From: Silvibacterium bohemicum
GTDB lineage: Bacteria > Acidobacteriota > Terriglobia > Terriglobales > Acidobacteriaceae
NCBI RefSeq assembly: GCF_001006305.1
Contig: NZ_LBHJ01000014.1
Coordinates: forward strand, 1-64,000
Length of the DNA stretch: 64,000 nucleotides
Reading direction: 5' to 3'
The notes under the pieces were generated by a model that was not told the origin of the DNA, searched no databases, and saw nothing but the letters and a program-made list of their open reading frames with translations. Shown here in pieces: positions 8,346-17,120 of this stretch. The position numbers were made by a program, and so were the translations under genes. Within the stretch, counting starts at the first letter, position 1; each line of letters opens with the position of its first letter.

Positions 8346-9302
8346 ATGCCTTCGTGCCCATTTTTGGGCGAGGATGTTGGCTTGACGGAAAACGCGCACC
8401 TGGAACAGACGCTTGGCGCTCCAGTAGATTTTTCGGGCATCGGTCTTCACAGCGGAGCCCCGGTTCATATGCGGCTTCTGCCCGCACCCGCCGGAACCGG
8501 AATCATCTTTCGCCGCACTGATCTCGATAATTTTGAAATCCCGGCCCGCAGCCGGAATGTCGCCAAAGTCAGCTATGCAACCAGCCTGATGCGCCAGGGC
8601 GTGCTGATCTCGACCACCGAACACCTCCTCTCGGCATTCATCGGCATGGGCGTAGATAACGTCATCGTGGAGCTCGACAATCTGGAGCTGCCCATCCTGG
8701 ATGGCAGCGCGCTGCCTTATGTCGAAGCCTTCGAGCAGATTGGCCTGAAAACTCAGCGGCGCCGCCGCGAATACATCCGCATCCTCAAAACCGTCGAGGT
8801 CCGCGAGGGCGATAAGTTCATTGGCGTCTATCCCGGCGAAGGCTACAGCGTCTCCTACAAGATCGATTTCCCCTCACCCATCGGCGGCCAGGGTTTTGTC
8901 GTGGACCTGGCGACGCGCAACTACGGCGTGCAGATCGCTCCGGCGCGCACCTTCGGATTCAAAGAAGACGAGCAGAAGCTGCGCGACATGGGGCTGATCC
9001 GTGGCGTGTCGGAGTCGAGCGCCATCATCCTCGACCGCAAGGGCGTGCTTAACGGTCCGCTCCGCTTCCGCGACGAGTTTGTCCGCCACAAGGTTCTGGA
9101 CCTGATCGGCGATCTGGCCCTGGCCGGCCATCACATTCTCGGCCACGTGGTCGCCGAGCGTGCCGGCCATGCCATGCACACAGCGCTGGTCTCGCGTCTG
9201 CTCAAGGATCGCTCCACCTGGGAGCTGACCACAATCGAGCGCGAGCCATACAAGCAAAAGGCCAAGCTGCCGGCGCGATCTGGCGCGCTCGTTACAGCCT
9301 GA
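8346..9302 (+). CDS. lpxC: UDP-3-O-acyl-N-acetylglucosamine deacetylase
   Basis: 318 aa. Catalyses the committed zinc-dependent step of lipid A synthesis, so the organism makes an LPS-type outer membrane. Landmarks: FSGIGLHSG near the N-terminus, the zinc His in STTEHLLSAFIGMGVDN, the active-site loop ELPILDGSALPYVEAF, the zinc pair in FVRHKVLDLIGDLAL, and the catalytic His in GHHILGHVVAERAGHAMH. The ATG at 8346 lacks a ribosome site; a TTG at 8382 has GAGGA about 8 nt before it and would give a protein starting at TENAHLEQTL, closer to other LpxC N-termini. The stop overlaps nothing; the convergent lactonase ends 30 nt away. Confidence 0.97.
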   Translation: MPSCPFLGEDVGLTENAHLEQTLGAPVDFSGIGLHSGAPVHMRLLPAPAGTGIIFRRTDLDNFEIPARSRNVAKVSYATSLMRQGVLISTTEHLLSAFIGMGVDNVIVELDNLELPILDGSALPYVEAFEQIGLKTQRRRREYIRILKTVEVREGDKFIGVYPGEGYSVSYKIDFPSPIGGQGFVVDLATRNYGVQIAPARTFGFKEDEQKLRDMGLIRGVSESSAIILDRKGVLNGPLRFRDEFVRHKVLDLIGDLALAGHHILGHVVAERAGHAMHTALVSRLLKDRSTWELTTIEREPYKQKAKLPARSGALVTA

Positions 9303-9332
9303 CCCTTCGTTCCTTAAGAAGCTCCCGACCTT

Positions 9333-10508
9333 CTACAAGAAAACCAGGCATTGGGGCTTGGAAATGCCGCTGTTGGTGGCCTTTTCTGCAAGTTTTCCGC
9401 TGCTCTCGTCGCGGCGGATGATGGCAATGTCGTCCGAGCTCTGGTTCGCCACCAGCAGCCACTTCTCCGTGGGATCGAGCGCGATGTGGCGGGGCACTTT
9501 GCCTCCGCATGAGGTCCGCGCCAGGAAGGTCAACTTGCCGGTCGCAGGATCGACCTCGAAGCTGCTCAGCGTATCGTCGCCGCGGTCGGCGGCATAGGCG
9601 AATTTGCCGTCGCGGGTGATGACGATTTCCGATCCGGTCATCGTGTCGCCCGTGAAACCATCCGTCTTGATGCTCACCTTCTGGACCGGGGTGAGCGTTC
9701 CCGCCTTCGCATCCCAGCGCAGCACGACAACGGCGCATGCCATCTCTTCGACGCAGTAGGCCCAGCGGCCGTTCGGATGAAAACGCAAGGCGCGCGGCCC
9801 TGCACCGGGATCGGAGTTCCATTGCGCGGGGCTGTTCGGAGTGAGCTTGGCGGTTGCCGCATCCAGCTTGTAGATGTGAATGCAGTCGAGGCCAAGGTCG
9901 TTCACCAGAAGGAAGTGATTATCCGGCGAGACGGTAACCCGGTGCGCGTGGGGGCCTTCCTGCCGTTCATGATCGGGTCCGTGGCCCTCGAACTGAAAAT
10001 GCGAGACCGGCTGGCTCAGTCCGCCGGAAGCATCGACATGAAACGACGCGATACTGCCGTTGTTATAGTTGGCGCAGAAGACAGCGCGGCCTGTCTGGTC
10101 GATGGTCACATGGCAGGTGCCGGTGCCTTCGGCAGGTACGGCATCGATGAAGGTGAGCTTCCCTGAATCGCCGCCGACTGAGAAGGCGCTCACGCCGCCG
10201 CTCTTGGCTCCGCCGAAATGGTCAATCTCATTCGCGGCGTAAAGATATTTGCGATCGGGAGAGAGCGCGAGAAAGGTCGGATTGTCCGCCCACGCGGCGA
10301 GACCGATCGCAGTCAGCTCGCCGGCATCGGAGTTCCAGCGATAGGCATAGATGCCTTTGCTCGAGGCCTGCGTCTGCGTGCCCACCAGGAGGATGTTGTT
10401 GCTCGAATCCGCAGCCATGGCGCGCCATCCCTGAGCGGCAACGGGAGCGATGGCTAGGCCCTGCGCGAGCGTGCGAACAAAGCGGCGGCGATTCATGTTG
10501 GAAGTCAT
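9333..10508 (-). CDS. Tat-exported lactonase-family beta-propeller protein
   Basis: 391 aa from the chosen ATG. A Tat-type leader NRRRFVRTLAQGLAIAPVAAQG precedes the domain. The rest is a seven-bladed propeller of the 6-phosphogluconolactonase/3-carboxymuconate cyclase family, with repeated blade strands such as FLALSPDRKYLYAANE, GTCHVTIDQTGRAVFCANYNNGSIAS, HRVTVSPDNHFLLVNDLGLD and PRHIALDPTEKWLLVANQSSDDIA. Because it is exported it is unlikely to be the pentose-pathway enzyme and more likely acts on an external sugar lactone; this is inference. An open frame extends to 10550, but the leader argues for 10508 (or 10496). Divergent from the FAD oxidoreductase with about 48 nt between starts. 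Confidence 0.85.
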   Translation of the reverse strand: MTSNMNRRRFVRTLAQGLAIAPVAAQGWRAMAADSSNNILLVGTQTQASSKGIYAYRWNSDAGELTAIGLAAWADNPTFLALSPDRKYLYAANEIDHFGGAKSGGVSAFSVGGDSGKLTFIDAVPAEGTGTCHVTIDQTGRAVFCANYNNGSIASFHVDASGGLSQPVSHFQFEGHGPDHERQEGPHAHRVTVSPDNHFLLVNDLGLDCIHIYKLDAATAKLTPNSPAQWNSDPGAGPRALRFHPNGRWAYCVEEMACAVVVLRWDAKAGTLTPVQKVSIKTDGFTGDTMTGSEIVITRDGKFAYAADRGDDTLSSFEVDPATGKLTFLARTSCGGKVPRHIALDPTEKWLLVANQSSDDIAIIRRDESSGKLAEKATNSGISKPQCLVFL

Positions 10509-10556
10509 CGCAACATCATCTCCCATGGTCCGAGAATTCGGCAAATACACCGACTA

Positions 10557-12203
10557 TTGCCAATGGAGTGGCCGATTAATAGATACTGTCTCTTCGGAGA
10601 CCGCCCCTTGCCGCAAGCTTCGTCGCCCACCGCCGCCCTTCTCGGAAGAATCGGACTCCCAGCTCCTATTCGCCAACTTGCCTCGCAATCATGGGACGCC
10701 ATCGTCGTAGGCGCGGGACACAATGGTCTGGCCTGCGCTACTTACCTTGCCCGCGCCGGCAAGCGCGTCCTGGTGCTGGAGAGCCGCGAGCGCGTGGGGG
10801 GCGCCTGCACCATCGAAGAGCCTTTCCCTGGCGTGAAGATGTCGCCCTGCGCCTATCTCGCCGGTCTCCTGCATCCGCTCATCGTCGAAGAGTTGAATCT
10901 GCCAGCGCGCGGCTTTCGCTGGTCGCCGGCGGTGAATGGCCTCTTCGTGCCTTTCCTCGATGGATCGAGCGTGCAGCTGTGGGACGACGACGACCGCTGC
11001 TGCGAAGAGATCAACAGCTTTGCTCCCGGCGACGTGGAGGGATGGCATGCCATGAGCGACGTCATCCGCCGCCTGCGGAATGCCCTGCGTCCCGAAGGCG
11101 ATAACGATCTCTGGATCGGCGATGCCCCAACCGTGGAAGAGATTGAAGCGCGTCTCGGAAACGATGCCGAGGCCCGCCACGTGCTCTTCGACTGGTCGAT
11201 GGCTGAGTTCGTCGAACACTATCTCAGCGACGAGCGGTTGCAGACCGCGTATCTCGGCCAGGGCGTGATCGGCACCAATGCCAGTCCTTTCGATCCCGGC
11301 ACAGCTTCCATTCGCTTCCATCATTCCTCAGGCAGGCTTGGCGGCATGCCGGGGATGTGGGGCTACGTACAGGGCGGCATGGGCATGGTCTCCTTTTTCC
11401 TCTGTGATGCCGCGCGAGAAGCTGGAGCCACCATCGCAGCGGGCGTACCGGTGGCGCAGATTTTGCCCGGCGAAGGCGTGCTGCTCGAGGGTGGCGAGAG
11501 AATTGCCGCGCCGCTGGTCATCTCCAATGCTGACCCGCGCCGAACGTCGGCGATGCTGGGCGATGCCGTTGATCCAGGCTGGCGCCAGCAGGTGGATTCT
11601 GTTCCCATTGAGGGCTGTACCGTGAAGCTGAATGTGCTGCTCAGCGAGCTGCCGGACTTCACCGCGCGCCCGGGAATGCCCCGCCCCCATCACTTCGGGC
11701 AGATCAACGCCCCGCTGACCAAAGAAGAATGGAAGTCTGGATTCGCGGCTGCGAAGCGCGGTGAACTTCCCGAGCATCTCTGGTGCGAGATTTACTTCCA
11801 GAGCGTTCACGACGCGACCGTCGTCCCTGCGGGACAGCACACCATGAGCATCTTCGCGCAGTACGTGCCCTATCAATTCGCAACTGGATCATGGGAGACG
11901 CGGCGCGAGGAGGTCCGATCCTTAGCGCTGAAGTCCCTCGGCCGCTTCTGCTCTAACATCGACTCCGCTGTCGTCGACGCGCAGGTGCTGGGACCGCCCG
12001 ATATCGAAGAAAAGGTCGGGCTCACCGGCGGCCACATCTTCCAGGGCGAGTGCCTACCGCCGTACATGTGGTCGAAGCGGCTGAGGGCCCGCACGCCCAT
12101 GCCCGGTGTTTACCTCTGCGGAGCATGCACGCACCCCGGCGGCTCGGTCATCGGCATCAACGGCCGCAATGCGGCCATGGCCGTGCTGAAAGACCTGGGC
12201 TAG
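10557..12203 (+). CDS. FAD-dependent phytoene-desaturase-like oxidoreductase
   Basis: 548 aa. The N-terminal Rossmann dinucleotide motif is AIVVGAGHNGLACATYLARAGKRVLVLE (about 43-70), followed by RERVGGACTIEEPFPG as in carotenoid desaturases and the PYROXD2 group. The C-terminal FAD contact reads MPGVYLCGACTHPGGSVIGINGRNAA. No carotenoid gene is near, so this belongs with the broad uncharacterised CrtI-like/PYROXD2-like group rather than a proven carotenoid enzyme. The first 40 residues lack family resemblance, so the true start may be downstream of the ATG given; no alternative with a good ribosome site was found. Confidence 0.85.
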   Translation: MPMEWPINRYCLFGDRPLPQASSPTAALLGRIGLPAPIRQLASQSWDAIVVGAGHNGLACATYLARAGKRVLVLESRERVGGACTIEEPFPGVKMSPCAYLAGLLHPLIVEELNLPARGFRWSPAVNGLFVPFLDGSSVQLWDDDDRCCEEINSFAPGDVEGWHAMSDVIRRLRNALRPEGDNDLWIGDAPTVEEIEARLGNDAEARHVLFDWSMAEFVEHYLSDERLQTAYLGQGVIGTNASPFDPGTASIRFHHSSGRLGGMPGMWGYVQGGMGMVSFFLCDAAREAGATIAAGVPVAQILPGEGVLLEGGERIAAPLVISNADPRRTSAMLGDAVDPGWRQQVDSVPIEGCTVKLNVLLSELPDFTARPGMPRPHHFGQINAPLTKEEWKSGFAAAKRGELPEHLWCEIYFQSVHDATVVPAGQHTMSIFAQYVPYQFATGSWETRREEVRSLALKSLGRFCSNIDSAVVDAQVLGPPDIEEKVGLTGGHIFQGECLPPYMWSKRLRARTPMPGVYLCGACTHPGGSVIGINGRNAAMAVLKDLG

Positions 12204-12238
12204 CCAAGGCTTTCAGCTTCATTCGGCCAGTTTTTTTC

Positions 12239-13288
12239 TTATTTCGCCGGATACTTCTTCGTCGCTCCCGTCCGCGAATTGAAGACATCGAAACCGCCGT
12301 TGCCGTATGCGGCCACCTTGAAATAGTGGCCCGAGTCCTGCCCATGCACATTCGCGATGCGCACCTCGTCGACATTATTTTCGGGACCACCCTCCTCGGA
12401 ATAGTGCAGCTGCCAGAGGTCTTCGAGACCGGGTGTCTTGTTGATAATCTTCAGCGTCGAGGTCGAGCCGCCTTTGGTCGCTCCGTTGTCCATGATGGCG
12501 ACGCGCGGCGTGATGGCGTAGACCAGCGCGGGGCTGCTGCTGTGGTCCCAACCATGATGCGAGACGACCAGCAGGTCGATATGCCCCACTTTGTTGTTCG
12601 GGCACATCAGCTCCATCTCCTTGTCCCAGGTAAGGTCGCCGAGATCGAGGATGCGCAGCTTATGAAAGGAGATGACCACACCCAGCGATCGGGCGTTCTC
12701 GGTCTGGTCGGCAGGGCGCTGCTCCGATTGCGCGCAGAAGGGATTGGGTTGGCCCGCTCCTGGCAGAGGCTGAGCGATCAAATTGCCATCCGAGCTGACG
12801 ACCTTCACCTGCAGGCCGGGTATCGGCAGCGTGTCTCCCACCTTGGGCACGAGGTGTCCATAGTGGCCCTCGGCCAGCACCTTTTGGTAGGCTGCCGCCA
12901 CGTCCACAGTGGTCTTGTCCGTGGTCTCGCGGTTCGGGCCGTGGTCGATAAACGTGCCGACGGGAATCTTCGCCACCAGCTGCGGAACGCCGCCGGTGTG
13001 ATCGACGTGATTGTGCGTCAAGAGCACGTAGTCAATGCGCTGCAGACCTGCGTCCTTGGCCGCGGCTACAATCCGATTGGCGTCCCGGCTCTCGTTTCCG
13101 GGCCAGCCCGTATCGATAAGCAGGGATTTATGCTCGGGGGTAACGAAAAGTGTGGACTGTCCACCTTCGACGTCGATGAAGTAAATTTGCAGGGGCGCAT
13201 GCGATTGGGCCGGAAGTTGAAGCGGAGCGAAACAGAGGGCGGCAACGGCAAGCAGCAGTAGAACGGATTTGGCGGCACGCGAAGTCAT
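12239..13288 (-). CDS. Secreted ComEC-like metallo-beta-lactamase-fold hydrolase
   Basis: 349 aa. Signal peptide MTSRAAKSVLLLLAVAALCF with cleavage near LPAQ. The mature domain starts IYFIDVEGGQSTLF and LLIDTGWPGNESRD, then the metal-binding LTHNHVDHTGG; later metal positions are DLGDLTWDKE and LLVVSHHGWDHSSSP. The layout resembles the hydrolase domain of ComEC/Rec2 but as a free exported protein; such proteins may be nucleases or phosphodiesterases, substrate unknown. The frame remains open upstream to 13966 but that part is the antisense of the alpha-galactosidase gene. No good Shine-Dalgarno is present. Divergent from the alpha-galactosidase (54 nt). Confidence 0.85.
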   Translation of the reverse strand: MTSRAAKSVLLLLAVAALCFAPLQLPAQSHAPLQIYFIDVEGGQSTLFVTPEHKSLLIDTGWPGNESRDANRIVAAAKDAGLQRIDYVLLTHNHVDHTGGVPQLVAKIPVGTFIDHGPNRETTDKTTVDVAAAYQKVLAEGHYGHLVPKVGDTLPIPGLQVKVVSSDGNLIAQPLPGAGQPNPFCAQSEQRPADQTENARSLGVVISFHKLRILDLGDLTWDKEMELMCPNNKVGHIDLLVVSHHGWDHSSSPALVYAITPRVAIMDNGATKGGSTSTLKIINKTPGLEDLWQLHYSEEGGPENNVDEVRIANVHGQDSGHYFKVAAYGNGGFDVFNSRTGATKKYPAK

Positions 13289-13342
13289 ACCAAGAAATGT
13301 AACTCCGCCAACGCAAGACGTGCATACAGGAGAGCTAATTTC

Positions 13343-15553
13343 ATGAGATCGGCGCTGAAATTTGTAACCGTTTTCTTTTTTGCAGCAGTAACAGCAGCCG
13401 GCGCACAGAACGCCGTCCGCTTCGATTCCTCCGCCAAGGTCTTTCGCCTCGATGGGGGAGACGTCTCCTACGCCTTCGGCATTAACGATCGGAACGAGCT
13501 GCAGCCGCTGTATTGGGGATCGCGCCTTGGGGCTGCAGATAGCTTTCCGCCGGCGCATACCAACGAAGGCAATGCTTCGTTCGATATGTCCACTAGCGCC
13601 ACGCCGCAGGAGTTCGCGGGCTGGGGTGCCGGACTTCAGCTGGAACCGGCGCTCAAGATCACCTTCCCCGATGGCAACCGGGACCTCGTGCTGCACTATG
13701 TCTCCCATCGCATCGAAGGCAACACGCTTTCGATCCGTCTGAAGGACGTCGAGCGCGAGGTCTTCGTCGAGCTTCGCTACGAGATAGACCCTGCCACCGG
13801 CATCCTCGGGCGCTCGGCGAAGATCGAAAACAAAACAGCGGCGGCGTTGATGATCGAACAGGCAGCCGCTGCGACGTGGACCCTCCCTCACGGCACGAAC
13901 TACACTCTCGACTCGCTCACCGGGCGCTGGGCTGGCGAAGATCAGCTGCAGCAGGAGGCGATGCACCAGGGGCAGCGGGTGCTTGAAAGCCGGCGCGGAT
14001 CAACCGGGCACCAGAACGATCCATGGTTCGCCATCGAGCGCGCTCACACCAACGACCAGGATGCCGGCGATGTATGGTTCGGCGCGCTGGCCTGGAGCGG
14101 CTCGTGGCGCATCACCGTGGAGCAGGATCTCCTCAACCAGGTGCGCGTGACCGGCGGATACAATCCCTTCGACTTCGGTTACAAATTAAATCCGGGCGAG
14201 AGCCTGGCGACGCCAGTGTTTTATGGCGGCTATTCGTCGCACGGCATCGGCGAAGCCTCCCGCCTGCTGCACCGCTTCGAGCTGGCGCAGATCCTGCCGC
14301 AGCGCCCCAATCCCCATCCGCGTCCGGTGATCTACAACTCATGGGAGGCGACGGAATTTAACGTCACCGAGAGCGGCCAGGAGACGCTTGCCGAAAAAGC
14401 TGCCTCCATCGGTGTCGAGCGCTTTGTCGTCGATGACGGATGGTTCGGCCAGCGCAAGGACGATCATGCCGGACTGGGCGACTGGTATGTGAACCAGCAG
14501 AAGTTTCCGAATGGATTGAAGCCGCTCATCGACAAGGTTCATTCGTTGGGCATGGATTTCGGCCTGTGGGTCGAGCCGGAGATGGTGAATCCCAATAGCG
14601 ATCTCTATCGCAAGCATCCGGACTGGGTGTTGAACTTTGCCGGGCGTCCGCGCACAGAAGGCCGCAATCAGCTCGTGCTCAACCTGGCTCGTCCCGACGT
14701 GCGTGCCTACGTCTTCGGCTTTCTCGACAAGCTGCTATCGGAAAACGACATCGCTTTTCTCAAATGGGATTACAACCGCAACTGGTCCGAGCCGGGCTGG
14801 CCCGCGGTTGCTTCCGATGAACAAAAGCAGGTCTATGTGAAGTATGTCGACAACCTGTACGGCATTCTCCGCGAGCTGCGCGAGAAGCATCCCAAGGTCG
14901 AGATCGAATCCTGCTCCGGAGGCGGAGGCCGCGTCGATCTCGGCATCCTGCGCTACACCGATGAGGTCTGGCCCTCGGACAACACCGATCCCTTCGACCG
15001 GCTGACCATTCAGGACGGCTTCACCTATGCCTACACGCCCGAGGTCATGATGGCCTGGGTCACCGAGACGCCGAGCGGACCCAACTATGCTCCGCTCTCG
15101 CTCCAATACCGCTTCCTCTCTTCGATGCAGGGCGGTCTAGGCGTGGGCTCCAACTTGAATCACTGGCAGGCGGAAGACTTCGCCACCGCGAAGCACCTCA
15201 TCGACGAGTATAAGCAGATTCGCGAGACCGTCCAGCACGGCTCGCTCTATCGGCTCGTTTCGCCGCGCAACGGCAGCGAGCAATCGGTCACGGAATCCGT
15301 CTCATCGGATCGCAACCAGGCTGCGGTCTTCGCCTCCCTGCACTCCAGCCAGTTCGGCTACCCCTACCCGCTGCTCTACCTGCGCGGCCTCGATCCCAAG
15401 GCTCAATACAAGCTGCACTGGATCACCGCCAAGCCGGGCGGCGACTTACCCGAAACAGCTACAGGCGCGTTCTGGATGAACAGCGGACTGCAGTTGAATC
15501 TGATGGGCGACTTCCAGGCCGCCGCCTTCCGGCTGGACCGGGTCGCGCCGTGA
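13343..15553 (+). CDS. Secreted alpha-galactosidase, GH36
   Basis: 736 aa. Hydrolyses terminal alpha-1,6-galactosyl residues (raffinose, melibiose, galactomannan side chains). A signal peptide (about 1-21, ending AAGA) is followed by the large beta-sandwich N-domain and a TIM barrel from about 330. The catalytic nucleophile lies in FLKWDYNRNW and the acid/base in WPSDNTDPFDR; ESCSGGGGRVDLG and VDDGWFGQRKDD are strong GH36 signatures. The C-terminal beta domain ends at RLDRVAP. AGGAG precedes the ATG by about 10 nt. Export to the periplasm or outside fits a plant-polymer scavenger; the GH35 gene at 60194-62062 is of similar style but not linked. Confidence 0.96.
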   Translation: MRSALKFVTVFFFAAVTAAGAQNAVRFDSSAKVFRLDGGDVSYAFGINDRNELQPLYWGSRLGAADSFPPAHTNEGNASFDMSTSATPQEFAGWGAGLQLEPALKITFPDGNRDLVLHYVSHRIEGNTLSIRLKDVEREVFVELRYEIDPATGILGRSAKIENKTAAALMIEQAAAATWTLPHGTNYTLDSLTGRWAGEDQLQQEAMHQGQRVLESRRGSTGHQNDPWFAIERAHTNDQDAGDVWFGALAWSGSWRITVEQDLLNQVRVTGGYNPFDFGYKLNPGESLATPVFYGGYSSHGIGEASRLLHRFELAQILPQRPNPHPRPVIYNSWEATEFNVTESGQETLAEKAASIGVERFVVDDGWFGQRKDDHAGLGDWYVNQQKFPNGLKPLIDKVHSLGMDFGLWVEPEMVNPNSDLYRKHPDWVLNFAGRPRTEGRNQLVLNLARPDVRAYVFGFLDKLLSENDIAFLKWDYNRNWSEPGWPAVASDEQKQVYVKYVDNLYGILRELREKHPKVEIESCSGGGGRVDLGILRYTDEVWPSDNTDPFDRLTIQDGFTYAYTPEVMMAWVTETPSGPNYAPLSLQYRFLSSMQGGLGVGSNLNHWQAEDFATAKHLIDEYKQIRETVQHGSLYRLVSPRNGSEQSVTESVSSDRNQAAVFASLHSSQFGYPYPLLYLRGLDPKAQYKLHWITAKPGGDLPETATGAFWMNSGLQLNLMGDFQAAAFRLDRVAP

Positions 15554-15614
15554 TTGTGGTGTCCTCGACGCACATTATTCTTTCTCCTGAAGCTCGTCAG
15601 AAATGATGACGATG

Positions 15615-17039
15615 TTAGCCTCGCCGCTTCCTGCGTTCCGCAACCACGAAGACCGCCACGCCCGCACCGATGAGCACAGCGGTCGAAACGAGCACCTTCG
15701 CCACCGCCAGGCCCTTGTTCGTCTCATCCTCGCCGGGAATGACCGAGAGCACGATGGTCAGCGCTGTCGTCATGAATCCGATGACAGCAAGCGTTACCGC
15801 GACCGGCTTGCCTCCCCGAACGCGGATGACGTCCGGCCCGGCAGGCTGTTTCTGCAGCCGGATCATCGACGCAAACAGGAATAGAAACGGAATGAAGTAG
15901 CCGATGATCGACATGCTGACCAGCACGTCGTACGCGCCGCGGACGCTCGTTCCGGCCTGGCTCAGCAAGGCAACGATCATGCCCGCCAATCCGTAGCAGC
16001 CAATCGCTATCCATGGAGTTTGAAAGCGTGGATGAATGTGTCCGAAGGCGCGCGGCAGATAGCGATCGATGCCCGCCACGAAAGGCAGCCGCGAGGTGGA
16101 AGACAGAAAGGCCGCAGCGCCGCCCACAGCATTCAGGCCCAGCAGCAAGGCGATAGGAACAGCCAGCCACGCAACGTTAAGACGATCGCAGAGCGTCATC
16201 ATGCCGCGCATGAATCCGTCAACGCCGTGGACCGCGCTGGGAGGCAGCGCCACCAGCAGCGCAGCCGTTCCCGCAATATAGGCCGCGGCAAAGATCGCGC
16301 CTCCTGTGAGAAGCGCGCGCGGGATCACGCGGCGCGGATTCTCGATCTCCTCGCCCATGAAGGAGCCGGCCTCGCATCCTCCAAAGGCGAAGAACACGGT
16401 TGACCAGAAGATCGCGTTCTTCAGGCTGGGATGGGGAATCAGCTGGGGCCATGCGAAGCTGGTGGCTGAGCCGAAGCGAGCGGCTGAAAGGATTCCGAGA
16501 CCGATGAGCAGGGAGACCGGCAGAAGGCTACCCAGCGAGCTGACGTTATTGAGCCACTTGCCTGCGTTCACCCCGAGAATATTCGTCACGGTGATGATGC
16601 TTAACCAAAGCAGCGCGAAGAGCAGATAGTAGCGGCTGTCGGCGGAGAGATGCTGGCCGCGCTCGCCAAATGCAAAGAGCACCGAGCCCGCGCCGAAATA
16701 GAGCACCGCCGGAAAATACGGCAGATTGCTCATCCAGTACGTCCAGGCAGCAATGAACCCGGCAAAGTCGCCGTAGGCCTCGCGGGTCCACACGTAGAGG
16801 CCGCCCTCGGCCGGATAGCGCGACGAGAGTTCGAGAACGCAGGCCGCGAGCGGAACGAAAAATCCGCACAAGGCGCATATCCAGACGACAAGAGTGCTTG
16901 GCCCCGCCGCTGCAGCCGTCGCTACCCAGCGCACGCTCAGGCCGCTGACGATGTAGAACAGCGTCAGGTCGCGAAAGCGGAGAGCACGCTTTAGCGCAGG
17001 CTGCGTTCCGGAATCCGGCGGAGCGGGAAGGATAGCCAT
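15615..17039 (-). CDS. APC-superfamily amino acid permease
   Basis: 474 aa with about twelve hydrophobic segments. The APC signatures are in the first helices (LTLFYIVSGLSVRW, then STLVVWICALCGFFVPLAACVLELSSRYPAEGGLYVW) and the TM6 region GGCEAGSFMGEEIENPRR-type segment that follows AFG. The nearest known relatives are glutamate/GABA antiporter-like and YfnA-like permeases. Substrate is not readable from the sequence. It sits upstream-to-downstream behind the KimA-like gene in the same direction with an 81-nt gap, so the two could share a transcript. Convergent with the alpha-galactosidase gene. Confidence 0.9.
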   Translation of the reverse strand: MAILPAPPDSGTQPALKRALRFRDLTLFYIVSGLSVRWVATAAAAGPSTLVVWICALCGFFVPLAACVLELSSRYPAEGGLYVWTREAYGDFAGFIAAWTYWMSNLPYFPAVLYFGAGSVLFAFGERGQHLSADSRYYLLFALLWLSIITVTNILGVNAGKWLNNVSSLGSLLPVSLLIGLGILSAARFGSATSFAWPQLIPHPSLKNAIFWSTVFFAFGGCEAGSFMGEEIENPRRVIPRALLTGGAIFAAAYIAGTAALLVALPPSAVHGVDGFMRGMMTLCDRLNVAWLAVPIALLLGLNAVGGAAAFLSSTSRLPFVAGIDRYLPRAFGHIHPRFQTPWIAIGCYGLAGMIVALLSQAGTSVRGAYDVLVSMSIIGYFIPFLFLFASMIRLQKQPAGPDVIRVRGGKPVAVTLAVIGFMTTALTIVLSVIPGEDETNKGLAVAKVLVSTAVLIGAGVAVFVVAERRKRRG

Positions 17040-17120
17040 TCGAGGCGCAGCATACTGGAATGGCTCCGAATCGCGAAGCAGAATCAGTAGCCGCGCCTGG
17101 AATACCTGGATCGAATCGCC

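Noticed and set aside
13289-13966. Upstream extension of the MBL-fold gene to 575 codons
   Set aside because: Would remove the signal peptide from the N-terminus and lies antisense to the alpha-galactosidase.
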